From positions 1-57,951 of the forward strand of contig CAYNWK010000010.1 of the NCBI GenBank assembly GCA_964400875.1: 57,951 bases of DNA, in the 5' to 3' direction. Shown here piece after piece: positions 44,101-52,065 of the stretch; position 1 is the stretch's first letter, and each line of letters begins with the position of its first letter. The notes under the pieces were generated by a model, which saw only the letters and a program-made list of their open reading frames with translations, searched no databases and was not told the origin of the DNA. The position numbers and the translations under genes were made by a program. Origin of the DNA: CAYNWK01 sp964400875. GTDB taxonomy: Bacteria; Chloroflexota; Anaerolineae; Anaerolineales; UBA4823.

Positions 44101-45240
44101 TTACCCTCTTTCAAGGATAGCCGGGCGCTTTATGACCTGGCCATCGATTTGAATATCAATGGTCGGCCAATCCATCATTGCAGTGATGATTTCATTCGAC
44201 TCTTCCCCGACCAAAATCGTGTCTTCAGATTTTGCACCGGTGACAGACGGATTCCAGGCAAAGGCCTGCCCAAGAAGAATGGGTTCGGTTGAGCCTGGCG
44301 TAGCTGTGACTTCGCGCGGAGCATAGCCGGCCGATCCACCCTGATGGTGTAGCTTCCATTCATCTGGGAAACCGGCTTCTGCGTAAGCCGATTGTGCCCG
44401 GCTGAAGACATCGCCCAACGTATTGCCAGGACGAGTCGCGGCGATCATCTCTGCATCGATACGCGCCACAGCTTCTGCTTTTTGACGCACTTCGTCTGGT
44501 AATGCGCCGAAATGAATCAAACGCGTTACCGAACAGATCAACCCCCATTTGCGCCCGCACAGAATCAGCATCGCATAGTTTTGAAGCTGCTTAGCCGTCG
44601 GCAGTGGATGACGATAGGAGAAGACACGTTTATCTGCGGCAATCAGGTTGACGACAGCTTGAACACCTTTACTCTCGACCGACTGCGCGAGCAGACCGGC
44701 AATCTCATATTCGCTCATTCCGGGTTTTACGGCCTCAACGGCATGGCGCATTCCCCGAGCACATAACTGACCTAGTTCCCTGTAGCGATTACCTTCTTCC
44801 AGAGTCAGGTGAGAACGTATTGAGGCGATTTCGCCAGATATATCCAAAGCATTGGGGAAACTCGCATCCGCACCCAACTTCATCCCACGAGTCAAACTGG
44901 CAATCTGGTCGTCCCCTTCAAACCAAGGGGAAACCTTGAATTCCCAGCCTTGTTCGCCAAGTCCACCCTCGTGCATCAATCGCGTAGCTTCGATATTGTT
45001 CGTCACCACAAAACGGTCTGTTTGCGTGATCAACAAAGCAGCAATTCCCAATGAATCAGCCGTATTGATGTGCGCATCCCCACCGCAGGTTGCCCAAGCG
45101 AAATTTTCTGTCTTCTGAAGCAGAAACGCATCCAGACCGCATTGGGTGAGCAGCGCACGGATGCGTTCCAGTTTGAGGTTGAGTTCTGTTTCGAAGGTTG
45201 CTTGGTTTGATTCCGTGGCTTTACCTTTGAAAATATCCAT
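44101..45240 (-). CDS. M24-family (creatinase-fold) protein with altered metal site
   Basis: A 379-residue protein with an N-terminal creatinase-N domain and a C-terminal pita-bread fold (about residues 150-379). In active M24 peptidases two Asp residues bind the first metal in D-x-G-x4-GY-x-SD-x-TRT; here the segment reads LCGRKWGLICSVTRL, with Cys at 228 and Ser at 237. Downstream HHQGGSAGYAPRE and SEDTILV keep the histidine and glutamates. It may thus be a creatinase-like hydrolase or a non-catalytic member rather than a Xaa-Pro dipeptidase. It sits between the pentose ABC transporter and the ara enzymes, a curious location. Confidence 0.75.
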   Translation of the reverse strand: MDIFKGKATESNQATFETELNLKLERIRALLTQCGLDAFLLQKTENFAWATCGGDAHINTADSLGIAALLITQTDRFVVTNNIEATRLMHEGGLGEQGWEFKVSPWFEGDDQIASLTRGMKLGADASFPNALDISGEIASIRSHLTLEEGNRYRELGQLCARGMRHAVEAVKPGMSEYEIAGLLAQSVESKGVQAVVNLIAADKRVFSYRHPLPTAKQLQNYAMLILCGRKWGLICSVTRLIHFGALPDEVRQKAEAVARIDAEMIAATRPGNTLGDVFSRAQSAYAEAGFPDEWKLHHQGGSAGYAPREVTATPGSTEPILLGQAFAWNPSVTGAKSEDTILVGEESNEIITAMMDWPTIDIQIDGQVIKRPAILERG

Positions 45241-45283
45241 TAGATGGCTAGCGGGAAAGAATTAAGTTGGTACCACAAGGTTT

Positions 45284-46264
45284 TTATGAGTGTTTTTCTC
45301 TCTTGTAGAACAGGCTTTGGAACCCGATAAAAATTAGTGTCAGGATACCAACGCCGATCCTGGTCCACCACGAACTTAATGTGCCATTGAACTGGAGAAT
45401 GGACACAATCGTGCCGTGGATCAATACGCCGAACAAGGTGCCAAAGACATTGCCAATGCCGCCAGTTAATGCTGTTCCTCCTATCACTACAGCGGCAATG
45501 GAATCAAGCTCCATACCGGTTGCAAACTGTCCATAACCTGCCAACAGTGACATGCTGAAGACAATCCCTCCCAGCGCAGAGCATAAGCCGCTGAACGCAT
45601 AAACCAAAATCTTTGAACGAGGGACCCGCAGGCCCATCAGGATCGCGGATTGTTCGTTATTACCCATGGCATAGAGCGTGCGACCAAAGCGTGTGAAAAA
45701 GCTCAGGTACATCGCTATCAGCAACATGATGGGACCAACCAAAGTTGGGAGATAGACATACGCATTAGGTATGAACGGAATATAGATCGGCGTCAACGCC
45801 AGCTGCTTATAAACCGGGTCCCTAATGGGCACCGAAGTCAGACTGATGATATAAGCCAAGCCGCGTGCTAAGTAAAGACCCATCAGGGTCACGATAAAAG
45901 GCTCTACTTTGAGAGTCTGAATAATCCAACCCATGAGAGCCCCAAAGGAAATACCCAAAAGGATCATCAGTGGAATCAGGATGTATGGGCTCATCCCATC
46001 CCGAAGCAACGCAGCGGAAGCAGTGCTGACCAGAGCAATCATCCCTCCCACCGAAAGATCAATCCCGGCGGTCAGCATCACCAGCGTCATCCCAATGGAA
46101 ACAAGTAATAAGCTACTATCATTAATGAATAGATTGAAAAACACCTGTGGCTTCTGCATGGCGGGATACAGCTGACCGCCAATATAGTAGACCAGTACGA
46201 AGATTGCAATGGTTGCTAGTAGTGAACCGTATCGAAAAAGAACGGGTTTAATTCGCCGTACCAT
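45284..46264 (-). CDS. Sugar ABC transporter permease, second subunit (RbsC/YjfF-like)
   Basis: A 326-residue permease with about nine or ten spans. The family mark LTAGIDLSVGGMIALVSTASAALL (TM3-loop) is clear, and the RbsC-type EAA-like segment GRTLYAMGNNEQSAILMGLRVPRSKI lies in the cytoplasmic loop. It overlaps the first permease gene by 17 bases (46248-46264). Together they form a heterodimeric membrane channel of the YtfT/YjfF kind. Substrate, by operon context, is L-arabinose or an arabinoside. Confidence 0.9.
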   Translation of the reverse strand: MVRRIKPVLFRYGSLLATIAIFVLVYYIGGQLYPAMQKPQVFFNLFINDSSLLLVSIGMTLVMLTAGIDLSVGGMIALVSTASAALLRDGMSPYILIPLMILLGISFGALMGWIIQTLKVEPFIVTLMGLYLARGLAYIISLTSVPIRDPVYKQLALTPIYIPFIPNAYVYLPTLVGPIMLLIAMYLSFFTRFGRTLYAMGNNEQSAILMGLRVPRSKILVYAFSGLCSALGGIVFSMSLLAGYGQFATGMELDSIAAVVIGGTALTGGIGNVFGTLFGVLIHGTIVSILQFNGTLSSWWTRIGVGILTLIFIGFQSLFYKREKHS

Positions 46265-47339
46265 GCTGAGAACCTCTTCGCTCGAATAATCGGCTCATCA
46301 AACTGCGTGAGTAATTGGAGTAGAGAAGAATGACCGCCATGACCAGCACTGCTTTGGCTGCTAACAAGGCATTGGCTGGCACACCCAGGCTATAGACTGT
46401 GACGGTGAAGGTCCAGATAACTACCGCGCCAATCACACTGGCAAGCAAGGAGAACCGTCCACCCATCAACGAGGTCCCGCCCATGACGACCGCCAAGATA
46501 GCATCCAACTCATAGTTCAGACCATTGTTATTTCCATCTGCGCTATGGACATAGGAACTGAGGATTAGGCCGGCAATCGCGCCACATAACCCGCAGAAGA
46601 CATAGGCTAGCAATTTGACGTTCTGTTCGTTGACACCGCTAAAGTAGGTTGATTTGGCATTGATTCCAACCGACTCAATGAACAAGCCGATGGCCGTCTT
46701 GCGCACCAATACCCAAGCTAGGAGCAAGACTACCGCAACAATACAAATCGAGACTGGCACACCCAGGATATAACCATTTCCAAACCAGAAATACGGAGTG
46801 TAATAAATCGTCATGATCTGCCCATTGGTAATGAGTTGGGCAATTCCACGACCCGCGACCATCAGGATCAGTGTGGCAACCAACGGTGAGATTTTTGCCT
46901 TGGTAACGAGTAGCCCATTCCATAATCCAAGTAGCGTGCCAGCTGCAAGATCAATAAGAACGATAATGGGCAACGGGGTATTCGTTGCGTTCCTGGTCAA
47001 GATGTCATTGGTGATCAATTTATTTCCCAGCGCCGGATTGATCAACACGGCGCCTATTGCAGCCGAGATTGCAATCACGGCGCCAACGGAGAGATCAATA
47101 CCTCCCGTTGCGATCACCAGCGTCATGCCGATTGACACCAGCATGAGAGGAGCCCCATTGTTGAAGATATCAACCATGTTGCCGTATAAATGCTTACCGT
47201 AAACCGGGTCTTCTATGATGCCAATTTTGAAGAAACTTGGCTCAACAACGGCGTCAAATATCAGGATAAGGATCCAGGCTGCAAGCGGCCAGAATAACTG
47301 GCTTTCGCGGATTCGTCTAAGAAATGATATCTGTTTCAT
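46248..47339 (-). CDS. Sugar ABC transporter permease, first subunit (YtfT-like)
   Basis: A 363-residue RbsC-family permease with about ten spans. The signature ATGGIDLSVGAVIAISAAIGAVL is present, and a 20-residue extra loop (residues about 100-118) is seen between spans 3 and 4. Its start ATGA overlaps the ATPase stop (47336-47339) and its own end overlaps the second permease. Such pairs of unlike permeases typify the galactofuranose/arabinose-type CUT2 importers. Confidence 0.9.
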   Translation of the reverse strand: MKQISFLRRIRESQLFWPLAAWILILIFDAVVEPSFFKIGIIEDPVYGKHLYGNMVDIFNNGAPLMLVSIGMTLVIATGGIDLSVGAVIAISAAIGAVLINPALGNKLITNDILTRNATNTPLPIIVLIDLAAGTLLGLWNGLLVTKAKISPLVATLILMVAGRGIAQLITNGQIMTIYYTPYFWFGNGYILGVPVSICIVAVVLLLAWVLVRKTAIGLFIESVGINAKSTYFSGVNEQNVKLLAYVFCGLCGAIAGLILSSYVHSADGNNNGLNYELDAILAVVMGGTSLMGGRFSLLASVIGAVVIWTFTVTVYSLGVPANALLAAKAVLVMAVILLYSNYSRSLMSRLFERRGSQHGTAN

Positions 47340-48850
47340 GTATCACCTGCCATGGCCTGAATTAGGGTCTTATCGTCCACGTCATTAGCATATTCAGCGA
47401 CCTTCTTATGATCACGCAGCACAGCAACACGGTCACTGACACGTAGTACTTCTTCCAGCTCAGAGGAAATGAACACACATGATTTACCCTCCTCTGCCAA
47501 TTTCAGTACCAGTTTTTGAATCTCTGCTTTTGCTCCCACATCAATACCGCGCGTGGGTTCATCCAAAATCAAGACCTTAGGATTCGTCGCAAGCCAGCGC
47601 GCAAGGATGACCTTCTGTTGATTGCCTCCGCTTAAATTTTTGACCAGTTGATCAGGAGAAGGGGTGACGATCCCCAACAACTCAATATACTCCCTGGAAA
47701 TATCATTTTGTTTTTGTTTGGACAGGAATTTGAACCATCCATAGCGCGCTTGCAAAGCTAGAATGATATTTTCGCGAATGGTCAGGTCCCCCACAACCCC
47801 CTCTTCCTTACGATTTTCAGGACACAATGCAATTCCGCGTTTCAATGAATCAAAAGGAGAAAATTTATCCACCTTCTCGCCACCAACAATGAGGGAACCG
47901 CTATTCGGTGCATCGAGACCGAAGATCAAGCCCGCCAACTCTGTACGTCCAGAGCCTAACAGTCCGGCAATACCCAAAATTTCGTTGGCATTTAATTCCA
48001 AATCTACTGGATCCAGCACTCCGGTCCGACCCAAACCCCTTGCTTCTACCAAATGATGTTTATCTTCCGCTTTTTGCTCTTTGGATTTCACCTTGGATAA
48101 TTCATCCAACTCGGTCAAACTTCGACCCAACATTTTGGCAACAAGCTCAACAATTGGTAAGGAAGAAGCCTCGAATGTACCCACCAGATTCCCATTGCGA
48201 AGGACCGTAATCCGATCCGCGATCTGAAAGACCTGATCCAAAAAATGTGTGATGAAAATAATGCCAATCCCTTCCTGCTTAAGCTTACGCATCACATCAA
48301 AGAGAAGGTTCGTTTCATGAATATCCAGACTGGAGGTAGGTTCGTCTAAAATCAAAACTTTAGCAGAAAGGATTTCCAGCGCGCGTGTAATGGCAACCAT
48401 CTGTTGGATGGCAACAGAATAATTTCCCAGCGGTTGAGTCACATCAACATCAATGCTCAATCGGTTAATCGCCTTGCGAGCCAATTCATTCATCTTTTTC
48501 CAATCGATGCTTCCAAAGCGATAAGGTTCATGTCCCAGCATGATATTTTCAGCAACAGAAATATTCGTGCAAAGATTAACCTCTTGATAAACCGTACTAA
48601 TACCAAGTTCTTGAGAGTGTTCAGGCGATCGTACCTGGACGAGATTTCCATTTAGCTCAATCGTGCCTTTATCAGGTTGTTCCACTCCCGTCAGAACCTT
48701 GATAAGCGTGGATTTTCCAGCTCCATTTTCCCCCACCAGAGCATGGATTTCCCCTCTTCTCAATGAAAAATCGACATCCTCAAGGGCTACTACACCCGGA
48801 AAGGATTTCGCGATTTCCGACATCTTTACAATATAATTTTCGTCCGTCAT
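47336..48850 (-). CDS. Sugar ABC transporter ATP-binding protein (CUT2, two ABC domains)
   Basis: A 504-residue protein with two fused ABC modules, as in RbsA, AraG and YtfR. First Walker A is GENGAGKST; the second P-loop is degenerate, GLLGSGRTE. Signature motifs are NYSVAIQQM (first, weak) and LSGGNQQKV (second), and Walker B is VLILDEPTSSLD and VLILDEPTRGID. It energises the two permeases that follow. ATG 48850 fits the family N terminus; the frame runs to 48940 but adds a non-homologous segment. No Shine-Dalgarno is obvious. Confidence 0.92.
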   Translation of the reverse strand: MTDENYIVKMSEIAKSFPGVVALEDVDFSLRRGEIHALVGENGAGKSTLIKVLTGVEQPDKGTIELNGNLVQVRSPEHSQELGISTVYQEVNLCTNISVAENIMLGHEPYRFGSIDWKKMNELARKAINRLSIDVDVTQPLGNYSVAIQQMVAITRALEILSAKVLILDEPTSSLDIHETNLLFDVMRKLKQEGIGIIFITHFLDQVFQIADRITVLRNGNLVGTFEASSLPIVELVAKMLGRSLTELDELSKVKSKEQKAEDKHHLVEARGLGRTGVLDPVDLELNANEILGIAGLLGSGRTELAGLIFGLDAPNSGSLIVGGEKVDKFSPFDSLKRGIALCPENRKEEGVVGDLTIRENIILALQARYGWFKFLSKQKQNDISREYIELLGIVTPSPDQLVKNLSGGNQQKVILARWLATNPKVLILDEPTRGIDVGAKAEIQKLVLKLAEEGKSCVFISSELEEVLRVSDRVAVLRDHKKVAEYANDVDDKTLIQAMAGDT

Positions 48851-48886
48851 GGGAGTAACCGATCTGTACTCATGTGTGTTAGGTTT

Positions 48887-48919
48887 AGAGAAGCGACGCT
48901 TTGTTTGCGCCGCTTCTCT
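48887..48919 (-). promoter_or_regulatory. Intercistronic hairpin between binding-protein and ATPase genes
   Basis: AGAGAAGCG (48887-48895) pairs with CGCTTCTCT (48911-48919); an inner CGC/GCG pair extends the stem around TTTGTTT. Such stems often protect the binding-protein mRNA and lower expression of the downstream membrane parts. No T-run follows on the minus strand. Confidence 0.55.
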
Positions 48920-48969
48920 ATCGCTTCGTTCAGTCTTCACGCATACGTCAAGACCTCACTTTGTCAGGT

Positions 48970-49956
48970 TTAGTACTGGCGTGACGGCAGTAACTCAGCA
49001 GCGTTATCCGGGTAGTAGACTGTCTCGTTCGTGAGAATTTCCTGATCGATCGTTTCGCCATTCATGAGTTTCAGAGCCATGTCGAAGACCTGCGGTCCCA
49101 GCAGGGGATTGCACTCGACATCCGCCTGGAACCAACCATCCACCATGGCCTGGAAGCCACCACGGGTTCCGTCAACAGACACAATGCTCAGGTCGCCGGG
49201 TTGGACACCCGCAGACTTTAAAGCCTCGATGGCACCGATTCCCATATCATCGTTGTGAATGAAGATGCCCTGGAAATCCTCACCGGGTGTGTATTTCTGC
49301 AGGAAAGCTTGCATAACAGGGAGCGCCTCAGCACGAGTGAAGTTTCCGGTCTGAGAGTCAAGAATCGTGATGTTGTCATTGATTTCGTTTCGGAAACCTT
49401 CCGCACGTCCCACTGCCGCACCAGAGCCTGTCGTTCCAGACAGCTCGAGAACGGCGCCACCATCGGGCAGCATTTTATTGAACTCATCCGCAGCTCGTTC
49501 GCCTTCCAAAACCATGTTAGAACCGATATGAGCGGCATACAGGGATTGATCAGCACTAACGCTGCGATCTACGATAATGACGGGGATACCGGCATTTTTG
49601 GCTTCCGTCAAGACAGCATCCCAGCCATCCTCAACCACCGGCGGTAGAGCAATTACACTTACACCCTGTTGAATACAGGAACGTACAGCAGAGATCTGAT
49701 TTTCCTGCTTCTGCTGGGCATCGGAGAAGATTAATTTGGCACCCAACTGGTCGGCTGTTTCTTTGATAGAAGCTGTATTGGCAGTGCGCCAGTCACTTTC
49801 AGCGCCAAGTTGTGGATAGCAGAGCACCATGTCCGCGTAGGTGCAGTTAGGGGCGCAGGATGCGACAGCCTCTTCAGTCGGTGCTGCACCGCCACAAGCG
49901 GTTAAGACCATTGCGGCTGCAACAAACAGAAAAGCGAGCTTTTTGAAGTGAGACAC
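48970..49956 (-). CDS. Sugar ABC transporter substrate-binding lipoprotein (CUT2, YtfQ-like)
   Basis: A 328-residue periplasmic-type binding protein of the RbsB/YtfQ family, anchored by lipobox LTAC (FLFVAAAMVLTAC). The two-lobe fold is evident from the central segments IALPPVVEDGWDAVLTEAKNAGIPVIIVDRSV, GRAEGFRNEI and GIFIHNDDMGIGAIEALKSAG. GTG 49956 is chosen: AAAGGAGAG lies seven bases upstream; the frame to 50031 is longer but not supported. A Gly/Ala/Thr-rich linker after the lipid Cys contains a C-x3-C pair (SCAPNC). It feeds the ATPase/permease set encoded next. Confidence 0.9.
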   Translation of the reverse strand: MSHFKKLAFLFVAAAMVLTACGGAAPTEEAVASCAPNCTYADMVLCYPQLGAESDWRTANTASIKETADQLGAKLIFSDAQQKQENQISAVRSCIQQGVSVIALPPVVEDGWDAVLTEAKNAGIPVIIVDRSVSADQSLYAAHIGSNMVLEGERAADEFNKMLPDGGAVLELSGTTGSGAAVGRAEGFRNEINDNITILDSQTGNFTRAEALPVMQAFLQKYTPGEDFQGIFIHNDDMGIGAIEALKSAGVQPGDLSIVSVDGTRGGFQAMVDGWFQADVECNPLLGPQVFDMALKLMNGETIDQEILTNETVYYPDNAAELLPSRQY

Positions 49957-50121
49957 GATCTTCTCTCCTTTGAGATTGTTTTTTTCTCTACGTAAAGATT
50001 TATACGATATACTCAGATTGTGCGATGCCACCTTTGAATTCCAAAGTCTGAATCGCCCATCTTGAAGTGCTTGCTTGGAGACTTAAATCAATAAGAAGCA
50101 CTTCGCTTACAAGCTCCCTCA

Positions 50122-51228
50122 CTATTTGCTAGATACACCTCCTTTTCCATTATTCCGCAATGAACTTTGGCGTACAATTAACGTCGGTGTTAATCTAATT
50201 GACTCAGGTTCTACTGGCTCCTGTTCATGCCAGCCGGCTTCTATGAGTTTGATAATTTCTTCCACCGCTACCTCACCCACGTTATGCTGATCTTGTTGCA
50301 CTGTTGTCAATGGAGGCCAGAAATATTCTGATTCTGGGATATCGTCAAAGCCAACGACTCCCAGATCTTTGGGAATCCGCACCCCTCTCCGACAGGCAAA
50401 CTGCATCACGCTCAAGGCCATTTGATCATTAGCAACAAAGACTGCGTCCATTACAGGGTATTGCTCATATAGTTTTTCAATTGCTTGGGCACCGCTAGAT
50501 GAAGACCAGTTACCCTCCACCCAATATTCATCCTTGTCATCCTGGTTGATTTCTTTTAAACCATCGCACCATGCTGATTTACGCTCACGAGCTTCCCACC
50601 AATCCAAAGGACCTGAGATGTGACCTATATGTTGATACCCTTGTTCAATCAGGTGGGACATAGCCAGTTGTCCACCGAGATAATTGTCGATTGATACCAC
50701 ACTGATTTTTTCTCGCGAACTCATAGTTAGATAAACGATCGGGATATTTACGTCAAGCGATGACCTATTAACCCAATTTCGATTCTCCCCTACTTCTGGA
50801 GCGGCCCAGATAATCCCATCGACATGATGGGAAATAAGCGTTTGGAATATAGGATTGACATTATTAGCTGTGAAACCAGGAAGCTCTTTTAGTAACAGGG
50901 AATAGCCAGCATTTTCTGCAGCGCTGGTTATTCCACTCAAGGTACGTGACGGGCCAATGTATTTCAGTCCTGCAGTAATAACCCCCAAAGTGTAACTGCG
51001 TTGACGAATCAAACTGCGTGCTAATGCACTTGGTTGATAACCTAGCTGATCTATGACCTCTTGAACACGTTTTCGGGTTTCTTTGGATACATCCGGTCTG
51101 TCATTAATAACACGGGAGACGGTCTGCGTTGATACCCCCGCTGCAGAGGCGACTTCCTTAATTGTGGGACGACCCGATCTATTTCTCACTGGTACCGATC
51201 CCGCTAACGTTCCCGTTATCGATAACAT
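50122..51228 (-). CDS. LacI-family transcriptional regulator
   Basis: A 368-residue repressor. The HTH (TIKEVASAAGVSTQTVSRVINDRPDVSKETRKRV) begins at about residue 22, followed by the hinge YQPSALARSL and a periplasmic-binding-like effector domain ending around residue 350. The start at 51228 gives 20 residues before the HTH, longer than usual; no Shine-Dalgarno is clear, so a later start is possible. It lies upstream of the binding-protein gene in the same direction and probably senses the pentose to control the cluster. A CG-centred palindrome at its own start codon is a candidate operator. Confidence 0.88.
   Translation of the reverse strand: MLSITGTLAGSVPVRNRSGRPTIKEVASAAGVSTQTVSRVINDRPDVSKETRKRVQEVIDQLGYQPSALARSLIRQRSYTLGVITAGLKYIGPSRTLSGITSAAENAGYSLLLKELPGFTANNVNPIFQTLISHHVDGIIWAAPEVGENRNWVNRSSLDVNIPIVYLTMSSREKISVVSIDNYLGGQLAMSHLIEQGYQHIGHISGPLDWWEARERKSAWCDGLKEINQDDKDEYWVEGNWSSSSGAQAIEKLYEQYPVMDAVFVANDQMALSVMQFACRRGVRIPKDLGVVGFDDIPESEYFWPPLTTVQQDQHNVGEVAVEEIIKLIEAGWHEQEPVEPESIRLTPTLIVRQSSLRNNGKGGVSSK
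51215..51226. promoter_or_regulatory. CG-centred palindrome, candidate LacI-family operator
   Basis: GTTATC-GATAAC is a perfect 12-base palindrome with the CG centre typical of LacI-type operators; it overlaps the regulator start codon. It would allow autoregulation. Confidence 0.4.
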
Positions 51229-51287
51229 CGTAGCACAAAAAAATTTCTATGTCAATAAGCAATTTGCGTAAATTAAACAAAAGAACA

Positions 51288-51318
51288 AGGCGGTTCTGCT
51301 TGATCAATTCTGCCGCCT
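51288..51318. repeat. Inverted repeat upstream of the LacI gene
   Basis: AGGCGG (51288-51293) and CCGCCT (51313-51318) around a 19-base centre that contains TTGATCAA. It lies at the right border of the lower-GC block. The remaining gap 51229-51426 holds no gene. Confidence 0.3.
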
Positions 51319-51426
51319 CATCCGCACTTATTGATTTGCTGTAATACTTTGCCCCGATCTGCCAATTAATTGCAGGAAAACCCAGTTTGTTGGGTTCCGG
51401 ATTCTTCCGGGCAGGGCCGGGCTGCT

Positions 51427-52065
51427 ATGTTGTCAGCAGGTGTAGCTTTGATCGAGAACAAACAATCCTTTCCAAGCGAGGAGCCTTTCATTGGAAGGCT
51501 CGATCGCGACCCCCAGGCGTTCCTGGCCCTTTACGACCTGTACTTCTCCCGGGTGCGCAACTACGTGCACTACCGGGTCCAGGACCCGCAAGACGCCGAA
51601 GACCTGACCGCGGCGGTTTTCGAGCAGGCGCTGAGCCATTTGGGGCGGTTCGACCCGGCGAGAGGCGCTTTCGGCGCCTGGCTGTTCGGCATCGCCCGCA
51701 ACCTGCTCAACCAGCACCGGCGCGCCCACCGCAGGAGCAGAGCGCGGTTGGAAGCAGCGGCACCCCACAGCGGGCTGGCCGCATCAGCGGAGGAGCAGGC
51801 GCTGCATTCCGAGCGCCGCGCCGAACTGCGCGCTGCCCTGGAGAATCTGGACGAGCGCTCGCGCGACCTGATTGGGCTTAAATTCGGCGCACAGCTGACC
51901 AACCGGCGCATCGCCGAGCTGACCGGCTTGAGCGAGAGCAACGTGGGCGTGATCGTCTACCGGGCCGTGCGCCAGCTGCGGCGGAAGCTCGACCCGGCGG
52001 ATAGGGTCATCCCGGCGGAGGAAGACCATCCGGCGGAGGAAGACCATCCGGCGGATAAGGATTGA
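51427..52065 (+). CDS. ECF-type RNA polymerase sigma factor
   Basis: A 212-residue sigma factor. Region 2 covers LYDLYFSRVRNYVHYRVQDPQDAEDLTAAVFEQAL and WLFGIARNLLNQHRRAHRRSR; region 4 covers AALENLDERSRDLIGLKFGAQLTNRRIAELTGLSESNVGVIVYRAVRQLRRKL. The C terminus ends in a repeat-encoded PAEEDHPAEEDHPADKD tail, unusual for the family. ATG 51427 is preferred; an upstream TTG at 51370 would add 19 residues with no homology. The stop overlaps the start of the next gene (TGATG), which indicates translational coupling with a probable anti-sigma partner. Confidence 0.85.
   Translation: MLSAGVALIENKQSFPSEEPFIGRLDRDPQAFLALYDLYFSRVRNYVHYRVQDPQDAEDLTAAVFEQALSHLGRFDPARGAFGAWLFGIARNLLNQHRRAHRRSRARLEAAAPHSGLAASAEEQALHSERRAELRAALENLDERSRDLIGLKFGAQLTNRRIAELTGLSESNVGVIVYRAVRQLRRKLDPADRVIPAEEDHPAEEDHPADKD
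52012..52060. repeat. 18-bp tandem repeat in the sigma-factor 3' end
   Basis: CCGGCGGAGGAAGACCAT occurs twice (52012-52029 and 52030-52047) and a partial third copy follows. It encodes the acidic PAEEDH tail and contains purine-rich Shine-Dalgarno-like stretches just before the next start codon. Copy-number change would lengthen the protein by six residues per unit. Confidence 0.75.
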
